From a bacterium (GTDB lineage Bacteria > T1Sed10-126): 33,642 bases of DNA. The stretch is taken from the NCBI GenBank assembly GCA_003554945.1, contig PWHN01000064.1, positions 1 to 33,642 on the forward strand, in the 5' to 3' direction. Below are positions 1 through 7,463 of the stretch, piece after piece. The position numbers and the translations under genes were made by a program. Position 1 is the first letter of the stretch. Each line of letters starts with the position of its first letter. The notes beneath the pieces were generated by a model that saw only the letters and a list, made by a program, of their open reading frames with translations, was not told the origin of the DNA and did no database searches.

Positions 1-198
1 CTGGGAGATAAGCTTAACGAAGTCGAAGGGAAGCAAGTGGATGCGCAAGAAAAGATGCGTCTGTTTGCGGCCGGTGAGATTGATAACGTTCATGACGTCA
101 CTGTGGCTCAGCAAAAGGCACAGATGGCCATCCGGTTGGTGACAATTGTTCGACAAAAGTTATTGGAAGCTTATGATCGACTCTCGCAGATGCAGTAA
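1..198 (+). CDS. fliE: FliE, flagellar hook-basal body protein (C-terminal part only)
   Basis: The window opens inside this gene; frame 1 gives 65 residues ending at TAA 196-198. FliE is a small rod/MS-ring junction protein that sits at the exit of the export gate. The visible part has the typical FliE C-terminus: a helix beginning around AGEIDNVHDVTVAQQKA, followed by a second helix ending in VRQKLLEAYDRLSQMQ, which is the region conserved across the family. Being directly upstream of fliF is the normal fliE-fliF order. The 5' part and start lie outside the window. Confidence 0.9.
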   Translation: MGDKLNEVEGKQVDAQEKMRLFAAGEIDNVHDVTVAQQKAQMAIRLVTIVRQKLLEAYDRLSQMQ

Positions 199-291
199 AT
201 TTTTAGTCTGGTTGTTCTTTTTGCCTGGTTGATTTTTTAAAATTAAATGATTGGAATATTTGGGGTGACTAACTCTATTTTAGTTGCCCGG

Positions 292-313
292 AAAAAGGTT
301 GGGAAACCTTTTT
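292..313 (+). terminator. Short hairpin between fliE and fliF, possible attenuator or terminator
   Basis: AAAAAGGTT (292-300) is complementary to AACCTTTTT (305-313) with a GGGA loop, and the 3' arm runs directly into more T. The stem is AT-rich with only two G-C pairs, so it would be a weak terminator. It lies in the 165-bp gap between fliE and fliF and could reduce read-through between them. No clear promoter could be picked out in the rest of this gap. Confidence 0.35.
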
Positions 314-363
314 TCTTGTCTGGTGTATATAACTTAACACTTTGAATGGGAGTGGGAATTGTT

Positions 364-1965
364 ATGCCGCCTATCCTGGAACAAATTTGGGGAAAGATAT
401 CTGATTTTTGGAACGGTCTTTCTCAGAAAAACCAAATAATACTTATATCCATTATAACTATAACTGTGGCTATTGTGGCTGTTCTTATGTACTGGTCATT
501 TCAGCCTCAGTGGGTTCCTCTCTATAATCGGGACCTCGCTCCGCAAGAAGCTGCCCAGATCGCGGCTCAGTTAGAAGATATGGGCGTTCCCCACCGTGTT
601 GACCATGAAGTAGTAAAAGTTCCCCTGGCTCGTGTGGACGAACTACGCCTTGAGCTGGCCGAAGCCGATGTACTTCCCGAGACTGCTGTTGGCTTTGAAA
701 TATTTGAAAAGGGGGGGATCGGGATTACCAATTTTGAACGACAGATGCGTTATAAGCGTGCTCTGCAGGGGAGTCTGGAACGTTCGATTGTTACCAACCC
801 CGACATAAGAGACGCTACCATAAACATAGCTCTTCCCCAGGAGGAAGCACTTTTTAAAGAGGATGAAGAGCCGGTAACTGCGTCAGTTCAGCTTCGACTT
901 GCTCCTTACACTGAACTTGACGACGCCTCAGTAGATGGAATTGTTAATCTTGTTTCTTACGGGGTTGTGGGGTTAGAGCGTGAAAACGTTACTATCATGG
1001 ACCAGCACAATCGAGTTCTGACTGATTTTGATATTGACGACACCGAAGCGACGAAGCAGGCCCAACAGCTTGAGGTCAAGCGGCAGATAGAGAATCGATT
1101 GGAGAGAAAATTGCAGTCTTCGCTCGGTCGAGTGTTAACACGTGATAGAATGGCGGTTGCCGTCACCGTAGACATGGATTTTGATGAGATTGAACGGCAG
1201 ATAAAGGAATATCGGATGCCCGAGGGAGCCTTTGAACAGTTACGACGGCGCGAGCAGGAAGAAAGCCGGGAGTTAGAAGGAAGAGATTTACAACCGGGAG
1301 GACCGGCTGGAACTGAATCCAATATTCCAGGTTACGAGATGGAAGACGATTATCTTACTCGTTACGACGAGGACCGGCGAATGGTTGAATATTACGCTGA
1401 TGAAAATCTTGAACGAATTGTAAAAGACCCGGCGGTGACCCGGTTGTCGGCACTGGTAAGTGTTGACGGCCGTTATAGCACAGAAGTTGACGAAGAGACC
1501 GGGGAAATAGTTCAGGAGTATGAAGAACCGACAGAAGACGAAATAGAAACAATTCAAAGGATGGCGAGCGCGGCAATTGGTTTTGATGAGGATCGGGGCG
1601 ACCAGATAGAAGTCTCTTACCTCAGATTTGATCGAGAAGAGGAGATGCGTCAGAGACTGGAAGAAGAAAGACGTGAGGCATTCCGTCGCCGAGTAATCTA
1701 TTTCGCAGCAATTGCCCTTGGAATAACATTTTTTATCTCCGGGCTCCTATTGCTATGGCAGCGCCGGCGTAAACAGATGGCTGAGGAAGAGCTCGCTGCT
1801 CCTCCCGAGGAAGAACCTGAATTACCGGCTCGTGACTTGATGGCCGAGGTGTCGGTTGAACAGCAGGAAAAAGAACAGATGGCTCAAAAACTCCAGCAGA
1901 CAGTCGGTGAAAATCCTGAAACCGCTGCCCAGGTCCTCCGTAGTTGGTTTGTTGAGGAAATGTAG
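364..1965 (+). CDS. fliF: FliF, flagellar MS-ring protein
   Basis: FliF forms the membrane MS ring on which rod, export gate and C-ring are built. From the ATG at 364 the product is 533 residues, a normal FliF length. A first membrane segment (about residues 25-45) is followed by the ring-building periplasmic domains (the region LYNRDLAPQEAAQIAAQL is the typical start). A low-complexity acidic linker lies near residues 300-340, the second membrane segment near 445-465, and the C-terminal tail (ending AAQVLRSWFVEEM) is the FliG-binding part. An in-frame ATG at 346 lacks a ribosome site; the purine-rich GGGAGTGGGA lies just upstream of 364, so I chose 364. The gene is followed after about 100 bp by fliG. 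Confidence 0.95.
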   Translation: MPPILEQIWGKISDFWNGLSQKNQIILISIITITVAIVAVLMYWSFQPQWVPLYNRDLAPQEAAQIAAQLEDMGVPHRVDHEVVKVPLARVDELRLELAEADVLPETAVGFEIFEKGGIGITNFERQMRYKRALQGSLERSIVTNPDIRDATINIALPQEEALFKEDEEPVTASVQLRLAPYTELDDASVDGIVNLVSYGVVGLERENVTIMDQHNRVLTDFDIDDTEATKQAQQLEVKRQIENRLERKLQSSLGRVLTRDRMAVAVTVDMDFDEIERQIKEYRMPEGAFEQLRRREQEESRELEGRDLQPGGPAGTESNIPGYEMEDDYLTRYDEDRRMVEYYADENLERIVKDPAVTRLSALVSVDGRYSTEVDEETGEIVQEYEEPTEDEIETIQRMASAAIGFDEDRGDQIEVSYLRFDREEEMRQRLEEERREAFRRRVIYFAAIALGITFFISGLLLLWQRRRKQMAEEELAAPPEEEPELPARDLMAEVSVEQQEKEQMAQKLQQTVGENPETAAQVLRSWFVEEM

Positions 1966-2067
1966 TTTACTTGAAAAAGTGATTATTTTTTGGCATATTA
2001 TTTAATGGGAGTAACAGGGTTTGGTTACAATGAGAAAGCTGTTATGTTTTGATTAGGAGGATTATTA

Positions 2068-3081
2068 ATGGCGGCTAATACTGAGGCAATGGGTGGACTT
2101 CGAAAAACGGCTATTTTACTGGTCAGCCTGGGTTCAGAGGCCTCCGCAGAAATTTTTAAACATCTGAGCGATCAGGAAGTTGAAAAAATTAGTCTTGAAA
2201 TTGCTCGTCTTGATACCGTTGAACCCGAGGTTCGCCAGGCTGTTCTTGAGGAATACAGCGAAATGCTCAGGGCCCAGGAATATATCAGCCAGGGTGGGAT
2301 GGAAGCCGCCAAAAATATACTCACCAAGGCTCTTGGCGAGGATAAAGCGGGCAGCATAATGGACCGTCTTACTTCGGCCCATGAAGTTCGTCCCTTTGAA
2401 TTCATCCGAAATGCCGACCCTGATCATATTTTAAATTTTATCCAGGGGGAGCACCCACAAACGATTGCTTTAGTTCTCGCCTACCTTGACAGCGAAACTG
2501 CCTCCGAAATAGTTCAGGAACTTCCTCCGGATCTCCAGGCCGATGTTTCCAAGCGGATAGCTCTTATGGACCGGACCTCGCCGGAAATGATTCGGGAGGT
2601 GGAACGTGTTCTGGAACGTAAACTTTCTTCACTCGTTAACGAGGAATATGCTTCTACCGGTGGTATTGAAGCTATAGTTCAAATGCTTAACGACGCGGAT
2701 CGCTCGACTGAAAAGAGCATACTTGAAAAATTGGAGGACGAAGATCCTGAGTTGGCCGAAGAAATTCGGCGCAAGCTCTTCGTCTTTGAAGATATTACTC
2801 AGCTTGACGATTCCTCTGTTCAGCGTGTTTTGCGGGAAGTTGACCAGGACGAACTGGCCCTGGCTTTGAAGGCGGTTGACGCAAACGTCCAGGACAAAAT
2901 ATTTGACAACATGAGTAAACGTGCTGCCGGAATGATAAAAGAAGAGCTGGAGTATATGGGGCCTGTGCGAGTGCGGGACGTCGAAGAAGCCCAGCAGCAG
3001 ATTGTTAACGTTATCCGCCGTCTTGAAGAAGAAGGCGAAGTTGTGGTCGCCCGTGGAGGAGACGAGGAAATAATTGCCTGA
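2068..3081 (+). CDS. fliG: FliG, flagellar motor switch protein
   Basis: FliG is the C-ring protein that touches the stator and generates torque. The 337-residue product has the usual three parts: the N-terminal FliF-binding domain (LRKTAILLVSLG), the middle domain with EHPQTIALVLAYL at 128-140, and the C-terminal torque domain with IRRKLFVFEDI at 232-242 and the charged helix LREVDQDELALALKA near 254-268. A strong ribosome site (AGGAGG) precedes the ATG. The stop codon is overlapped by the TTG start of fliH, so the two are translationally coupled. Length and motifs are typical. Confidence 0.97.
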   Translation: MAANTEAMGGLRKTAILLVSLGSEASAEIFKHLSDQEVEKISLEIARLDTVEPEVRQAVLEEYSEMLRAQEYISQGGMEAAKNILTKALGEDKAGSIMDRLTSAHEVRPFEFIRNADPDHILNFIQGEHPQTIALVLAYLDSETASEIVQELPPDLQADVSKRIALMDRTSPEMIREVERVLERKLSSLVNEEYASTGGIEAIVQMLNDADRSTEKSILEKLEDEDPELAEEIRRKLFVFEDITQLDDSSVQRVLREVDQDELALALKAVDANVQDKIFDNMSKRAAGMIKEELEYMGPVRVRDVEEAQQQIVNVIRRLEEEGEVVVARGGDEEIIA

Positions 3082-3859
3082 TAAAGTTTTTAAATCCAAT
3101 CAGATCAAGGCGGACGAGACTCGGCTTGTCCTGACCAATTTGGGGCCGGAGGAAAAATTTGCCGGTAACGTTCTTAAAAGTTTAAAACAGAAAATTAGTG
3201 AGGCACGGACCGAGCTGCAGAAAATCCAGACAAAAATAGAACAAAAAAGAGGTCAGGCAAAGACTGAAGCAGAAGAAATTATTAAAAAAGCCCGTCGGGA
3301 AGCTGAACAGATAGTGGAGCAGGCTGAAGAGGAAGCACGGGAAATCATTAACAGTCAGGAGGCTGAGGTTGACCAAGCCCGGGAAGAGGGATATGACGAC
3401 GGTTATGAAGAAGGGTGGGAGAAAGCCCGCCAGGAGACGGCAACAATGCTGGAACATAGTGAAGATATTCTTAACGAGGCCCGACGGGAAAGGCAGGCTT
3501 TTATTGAAAAACATGAAGAGGCGCTAATAAGTTTGGCGGCCAGTTTTGCTGAAAAAGTCGTTCGTCATAGCATTGAACTGGACGAGGACGTCGCTTCCAG
3601 AACAATCAGGGCGATGCTGGAAGAGGTCCGTGACGTCAAAGAGATTACGCTGATTCTTAATCCGGAAGATTGTCGTCGAATTCGTGAGATTATTGACGAT
3701 TATGTCGAGGAACACCCCAGTATCGAAGAAATCACTATTTCACCTAACGAAAACATGGACCGGGGCGGTTGTCGGATTAAGACGGAGTTTGGTGATTTTG
3801 ACGGAAGTATTCGAGGTCAGTTAGACCACCTGGTTGAACAGTTAGTAAAGTCTCTCTAA
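3074..3859 (+). CDS. fliH: FliH, negative regulator/stator of the flagellar export ATPase
   Basis: FliH dimers tether the FliI ATPase to the C-ring. The 261-residue protein has a long charged coiled coil at about 33-110 (rich in E, K, Q and A) and a C-terminal domain resembling the V-ATPase E-subunit fold (EITLILNPEDCRRIREI; GGCRIKTEFGDFDGSI). The start is TTG at 3074, which overlaps the fliG stop by 8 bp; no ATG is available near the N-terminus. It is downstream-linked to fliI but separated from it by a 210-bp gap that carries a MITE. FliH is poorly conserved in sequence, so the call rests on the C-terminal pattern plus position. Confidence 0.9.
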   Translation: MPDKVFKSNQIKADETRLVLTNLGPEEKFAGNVLKSLKQKISEARTELQKIQTKIEQKRGQAKTEAEEIIKKARREAEQIVEQAEEEAREIINSQEAEVDQAREEGYDDGYEEGWEKARQETATMLEHSEDILNEARRERQAFIEKHEEALISLAASFAEKVVRHSIELDEDVASRTIRAMLEEVRDVKEITLILNPEDCRRIREIIDDYVEEHPSIEEITISPNENMDRGGCRIKTEFGDFDGSIRGQLDHLVEQLVKSL

Positions 3860-3866
3860 CCTGATT

Positions 3867-3956
3867 AATTTATCGTAACTAATAAGCTATCCTCTCTCTC
3901 CTGGAGGGAGAGGGTTAGGGTGAGGGGGGAGCTAAGGTGAGTAGTTACAATTTATC
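3867..3956. mobile_element. 74-bp MITE with GTAAC ends and 8-bp target duplication
   Basis: The element is 3875-3948. Its ends are GTAACTAAT (left) and AGTAGTTAC (right), an imperfect terminal inverted repeat. The interior folds on itself (CTCTCTCC/GGGAGAG, and a GGGTGAGGGGGG tract). It is flanked exactly by AATTTATC at 3867-3874 and AATTTATC at 3949-3956, an 8-bp direct repeat of the kind left by transposition. No coding capacity. GTAA ends with 8-bp duplications are the known signature of the IS66 family, so an IS66-driven non-autonomous element is the best guess. A second copy lies at 24915-24997. Confidence 0.8.
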
Positions 3957-4069
3957 ACCCGAAGGGTTGTCTGTTTGTTGGAATTGACAGGATTGTCCCC
4001 CCGATCCTTCACCCGGTAATAACCTGACGCTCCGTGGGTAATTTTAGCTGAGATAACGGGAATGAGTCC

Positions 4070-5425
4070 ATGGTAAAAAATACGTTTGATAATTTAGCAG
4101 CTCAGGCTACTCAAGTCTGGAAAAACTCCCCTGATTTTCGAGTTATTGGTCGAGTAAAAGAGGTCGAGGGAGTTATAGTAAAATCGGTTGGTCCCCCCGC
4201 TTCAATGGGAGACTTATGCTGGATAGAACGGGATGACGGCTCAAAAATTCAGGCTGAGGTAGTCGGTATTCAGGAAGAAGAGCTTTCATTGATGCCGGTT
4301 GGCGAGATGCAGGGTATATCCAGCCGTAGTGTTGTTATTTCCACCGGTGAATCCTTTCAGATAAACGCTGGTGAACACATGCTCGGTCGGGTGGTTGACG
4401 GCCGTGGTCAACCTATGGATGCCGGACCACCCTTTACCGGTGGTGAACGTTTACCCATCTACCGTGATCCCCCTTCAAGTTTACATCGTCAGCGAGTAAC
4501 TGAACCTCTACCTACGGGAATAAGAGCGATTGATGGTTGTTTAACTCTGGGTCGTGGTCAACGGGTTGGTATATTCAGTGGCAGCGGTGTTGGTAAAAGT
4601 ACCCTGCTTGGCATGATTGCGCGATATACGGAGGCTGACATTAATGTTGTCGCCCTGGTTGGAGAACGGCGTCGAGAAGTTAGAGATTTTATCGTGAAAA
4701 ACCTCGATCGAGAAACACGCCAAAAAACTGTTCTCGTAGTTGCAACCAGTGACGAGCCGCCTCTACTGCGTAAACGCTGCGCTTTTATTGCCACTACTAT
4801 CGCTGAGTATTTTCGCGACCAGGGAAAAGATGTCATGCTAATGATGGACTCGGTAACTCGTGTTGCCTGGGCCCAGCGATCTATTGGGCTGGCTCGCGAG
4901 GAACCACCCGCCAATCGTGCCTTTCCGCCCTCTGTTTTTACCCTGCTTCCCCGTCTGCTGGAACGCAGCGGTGCCGGTAAGGAGGGGACTATCACCGGAA
5001 TATATTCAGTGCTTGTCGAGGGAGACGATATGAATGAACCAATTTCAGATGCCGTTCGGGGGATTCTTGACGGTCATATTAGTTTAACCCGAGATTTAGC
5101 GACCCAGAATCACTACCCCGCCGTCGATGTTCTGGAGAGCGTCAGCCGGGTTATGGTTGATGTGACTTCCGATGAACATCAACAGGCTTCTAACAAGCTG
5201 AAAGAAACAGTTTCCACTTATCGTGATGCTGAGGATTTAATTAATATTGGCGCTTATGAGAGGGGAAGCAACCCTAAAATTGATTATGCGCTTGACCACA
5301 TAGGTCCAATAGATGACTTTCTGCAGCAGGGAATATGGGAAACAACTGAGTATGATGAGTCCGTAGAAAAACTGCGGTCTATTTTTGAAGATATTTCGGC
5401 TGAAGAGGCCGAAGAAACGGAATGA
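4070..5425 (+). CDS. fliI: FliI, flagellum-specific export ATPase
   Basis: FliI is the hexameric ATPase at the base of the flagellar type III export apparatus, related to the F1 beta subunit. The 451-residue product has a beta-barrel N-terminal domain, Walker A SGSGVGKST at 170-178, the VALVGERRREV signature near 195-204 and Walker B LMMD at 257-260 followed by SVTRVAWAQR. Length is normal. The ATG at 4070 is preceded by a weak purine stretch (GGGAATGA). The MITE and about 120 bp of unassigned sequence separate it from fliH, which is unusual since fliH-fliI are normally tightly linked. Confidence 0.97.
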   Translation: MVKNTFDNLAAQATQVWKNSPDFRVIGRVKEVEGVIVKSVGPPASMGDLCWIERDDGSKIQAEVVGIQEEELSLMPVGEMQGISSRSVVISTGESFQINAGEHMLGRVVDGRGQPMDAGPPFTGGERLPIYRDPPSSLHRQRVTEPLPTGIRAIDGCLTLGRGQRVGIFSGSGVGKSTLLGMIARYTEADINVVALVGERRREVRDFIVKNLDRETRQKTVLVVATSDEPPLLRKRCAFIATTIAEYFRDQGKDVMLMMDSVTRVAWAQRSIGLAREEPPANRAFPPSVFTLLPRLLERSGAGKEGTITGIYSVLVEGDDMNEPISDAVRGILDGHISLTRDLATQNHYPAVDVLESVSRVMVDVTSDEHQQASNKLKETVSTYRDAEDLINIGAYERGSNPKIDYALDHIGPIDDFLQQGIWETTEYDESVEKLRSIFEDISAEEAEETE

Positions 5426-5448
5426 TTCGTAAGTCAGGGGCGCTATAA

Positions 5449-5904
5449 ATGTCTTTCCAATTTCGGTATCAAAGGATTTTGGACGTCAGAGAGATGGAGG
5501 AGGACCGGGAAAAGGCTGAGTTTGGTAGAATACAGCAGCGGCTAATTCAGGAGAAACGAAAACTGGAGGAGCTGCAGTCAAGGATGCAGCAAATGTTTTC
5601 TTCTTTCCGTGAACGACAAAAAAAGAGCCAGTCTGTGCAAGATTTTTTACAGACTCGCGAGTATGCCGCAATGCTAGAAAATAAAATGTCTGCCCAACAG
5701 CAGGAGATTAAAAAGTGGGAAAAGAAGCTTGAAAAACAACGCGAGAGGCTGATAGAAGCCTCTCAGAATCGTCAGGTAATGGAAAATTTAAAAGAGCGAG
5801 ATATTAAAGAATTTAAAGAAGATATGCGGCGTCAGGAATTAAAGGAAAATAATGAAATAGCCAACAGGCAGCATCATCGTAAATATAGAGAAGGGCAGAG
5901 ATAA
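5449..5904 (+). CDS. fliJ: FliJ, flagellar export ATPase central stalk
   Basis: A 151-residue protein, almost entirely predicted coiled coil and rich in E, K, Q and R. It starts MSFQFRYQRILDVREMEED, the usual FliJ opening (F-x-[FY]-x-x-[IL]-L-x-x-[RK]). FliJ inserts into the FliI hexamer like the gamma subunit of F1 and links it to FlhA. It lies 23 bp after fliI and just before the transglycosylase gene, the standard position. Sequence identity is low in this family; call rests on opening pattern, length and location. Confidence 0.9.
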   Translation: MSFQFRYQRILDVREMEEDREKAEFGRIQQRLIQEKRKLEELQSRMQQMFSSFRERQKKSQSVQDFLQTREYAAMLENKMSAQQQEIKKWEKKLEKQRERLIEASQNRQVMENLKERDIKEFKEDMRRQELKENNEIANRQHHRKYREGQR

Positions 5905-5906
5905 AA

Positions 5907-6467
5907 GTGATTGACGGGATAAACAGTATTTTACAGCGATTTTCCCGGCTGCAGGAAGAAATTACGCAAATTAAAAATATGTCACGAGATATGGTGCGTC
6001 CCACTGCTACCGGCGGTGATGAGTCTGCCGCTTCTGAAGCCGGCGAAGATTTTTCCGAAACCCTTGCCCGGAAAATACCGGGAGCGGATGACGTTGATTC
6101 CTTGATCGGTCAGTATAGTTCCCACAAGGGGATAGATGAGGAACTGATCCGTGCTGTTATTGATGTCGAATCCGGTTTTGACAAAAATGCAGTTAGTGAT
6201 GCCGGTGCACGCGGTCTGATGCAGCTTATGCCTGACACGGCGGCTGAGTTGGGAGTGAATCCTGACGATCCTTCTGAAAATATCGCTGGTGGAGTTCAAT
6301 ACCTGGGAATGATGATTGATCGTTTTGATGACCTCGAGGAGGCACTGGCAGCTTATAACGCCGGTCCTCGGGCAGTCCGGGATTACGGTGGTGTTCCGCC
6401 TTTCCGGGAGACGCAAAATTATGTTAAACAGGTCATGGATAAATACCGACAATTAAAGAAGAACTAA
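5907..6467 (+). CDS. Lytic transglycosylase of the flagellar operon (SLT family)
   Basis: The 186-residue protein has a Slt-type muramidase-like domain at about 66-180: catalytic Glu88 in AVIDVESGF, then GARGLMQLMPDTA and AAYNAGPRAVRDYGG, the three classical motifs. It should cleave peptidoglycan to let the rod through the wall, a task done by FlgJ in other bacteria. No signal peptide is visible; the first 60 residues are a soluble helical stretch, so secretion through the flagellar export gate is a reasonable inference. Start is GTG at 5907, two bases after the fliJ stop, with AAGGGCAGAG upstream. Confidence 0.9.
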   Translation: MIDGINSILQRFSRLQEEITQIKNMSRDMVRPTATGGDESAASEAGEDFSETLARKIPGADDVDSLIGQYSSHKGIDEELIRAVIDVESGFDKNAVSDAGARGLMQLMPDTAAELGVNPDDPSENIAGGVQYLGMMIDRFDDLEEALAAYNAGPRAVRDYGGVPPFRETQNYVKQVMDKYRQLKKN

Positions 6468-6504
6468 AAAATAATTTCTTCAGATATTTCCAGGGATGAT
6501 CTAA

Positions 6505-7104
6505 ATGAAAATTTTTCGCCGCCAGGCTGGCCAGTCTTCGGTCGCAATTCTCTTGTTTATTGTTCTCTGCTCACTGGTTGGCGGAGGGATTTATATGCTT
6601 GACCGTATGGAGCTAATTGACGCGGAGATTATGTTTTACGGTCTTATTGAGGATATTCCCATTATTCGTGATTTTTTAATTCCTGACCCGATTACTGAAC
6701 AGGAACGCCGTGAGGAACAACTGCGCCGCCGTGAAGCCAGTATTGAACAACGGCTGGCCGAACTCGAGCAACGACGCCAGGTTCTGGAAGAAGAGCGGAC
6801 GGAACTTCAAGACCGCCAGGAAGCCGTTAGCGCCCTGGAAGAGGAAATGGAAGAAAGAGAACGTGCTCTGGCCCAGCGCCAGGAGCGTTTTGAGACTGAC
6901 GAGGATCGCGCTGTTTACCTGGCTGATCTCTACCAGGGGATGCCGCCTGCTGAGGCTGCCGCAAGACTTGAAGAAGTTGAAGAGGATACCGTCTTGATCG
7001 CGGTCATACAGGAAATGGAACAGATGAACGCCAGCGTTATCCTCTCCGAGATGGACCCTGAACGTGTCGCTGTTGTTACTCGAAAGCTTGCCAACTTTCC
7101 CTGA
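6505..7104 (+). CDS. MotE-like membrane coiled-coil protein (YlxF/MgtE-N type)
   Basis: A 199-residue protein with one N-terminal membrane segment (about 12-33), a long Glu/Arg-rich coiled coil (about 66-130) and a small helical C-terminal domain resembling the MgtE N-terminal repeat (AVYLADLYQGMPPAEAAARL, then MNASVILSEMDPERVAVVTRKLA). Proteins of this build between fliJ and fliK are YlxF in Bacillus and MotE in alpha-proteobacteria, where MotE acts as a chaperone for the periplasmic MotC. No MotC is seen here, so I call it MotE-like and infer only a flagellar assembly or stator role. Confidence 0.8.
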   Translation: MKIFRRQAGQSSVAILLFIVLCSLVGGGIYMLDRMELIDAEIMFYGLIEDIPIIRDFLIPDPITEQERREEQLRRREASIEQRLAELEQRRQVLEEERTELQDRQEAVSALEEEMEERERALAQRQERFETDEDRAVYLADLYQGMPPAEAAARLEEVEEDTVLIAVIQEMEQMNASVILSEMDPERVAVVTRKLANFP

Positions 7105-7201
7105 CATTCGCTTTTTTCCCTCACAACTAATTATGTGAAGAGAATCAACCTCATTACTCTATTGACTCGACTCCTTAACCATTCTAAACGTTATCTTTTC
7201 A

Positions 7202-7248
7202 CCCCCCTTTGTCTTTCCTCCCTTCAAGGGGGGAAAAAGAAAGGGGGG
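7202..7248. repeat. Long imperfect C/G-tract hairpin
   Basis: A run of ACCCCCCTTTGTCTTTCCTCCCTT pairs imperfectly with AAGGGGGGAAAAAGAAAGGGGGG on its right, giving a stem of about 20 pairs with a few mismatches around a tiny loop. The C/G-tract style is the same as in the core of the MITEs at 3875 and 24915 and of the elements at 27329 and 29768. Its ends do not show the GTAAC signature and no flanking duplication was found. Confidence 0.6.
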
Positions 7249-7268
7249 ATGGTCTTGAACTAAAGATT

Positions 7269-7301
7269 GTCATTGCGGACTCCGCCCCGCAATCCATTTT
7301 T
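7269..7301. repeat. Palindromic repeat, ATTGCGG/CCGCAAT type, copy 1
   Basis: GTCATTGCGG at 7269-7278 pairs with CCGCAATCCA from 7287. In reverse orientation this unit reads AAAAATGGATTGCGG ... CCGCAATGAC, which matches the unit at 27381-27413 base for base in both arms and differs only in the 8-base loop. So it is a dispersed repeat family rather than a local hairpin. Confidence 0.7.
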
Positions 7302-7324
7302 ACGGGTTTAAGGTATACCCATTT

Positions 7325-7373
7325 AAATTCAAACTGGATTCCGGCTCAGAGGCCGGAATGACGTCAAATTCAA
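7325..7373. repeat. 33-bp palindromic repeat flanked by 8-bp direct repeats
   Basis: The unit ACTGGATTCCGGC...GCCGGAATGACGTC spans 7333-7365 and is a near-perfect hairpin. It is flanked exactly by AAATTCAA at 7325-7332 and again at 7366-7373. The GGATTCC...GGAATGACG style is common in dispersed palindromic repeats of several bacteria; the direct repeats suggest this copy was inserted as a unit. Confidence 0.65.
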
Positions 7374-7463
7374 CTTGTAGTTAAAGCTTAATTAATTTTC
7401 CGTCGACACTTCTAACAGACGACCACACGAATACACTATTTTAATGCACCAGGAGTTATTAAA

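Larger units (their letters stand above)
7105..7463. other. Gene-free 359-bp stretch packed with palindromic repeats
   Basis: No gene is visible on either strand. From left to right it holds a long imperfect hairpin made of CCCCCCTTT...AAAGGGGGG (about 7202-7248), a palindromic unit with arms ATTGCGG/CCGCAAT (7269-7301), a second palindromic unit with arms ATTCCGGC/GCCGGAAT (7333-7365), and the ribosome site AGGAG for fliK at 7451-7455. No convincing promoter was found. The large hairpin could slow or end transcription between the motE-like gene and fliK, but it has no T tract after it. Confidence 0.75.

Noticed and set aside
3957-4069. Structured leader or riboswitch before fliI
   Set aside because: Some pairing (CACCCGG with CCGTGGG) but no conserved riboswitch core, such as that of c-di-GMP, could be recognised.
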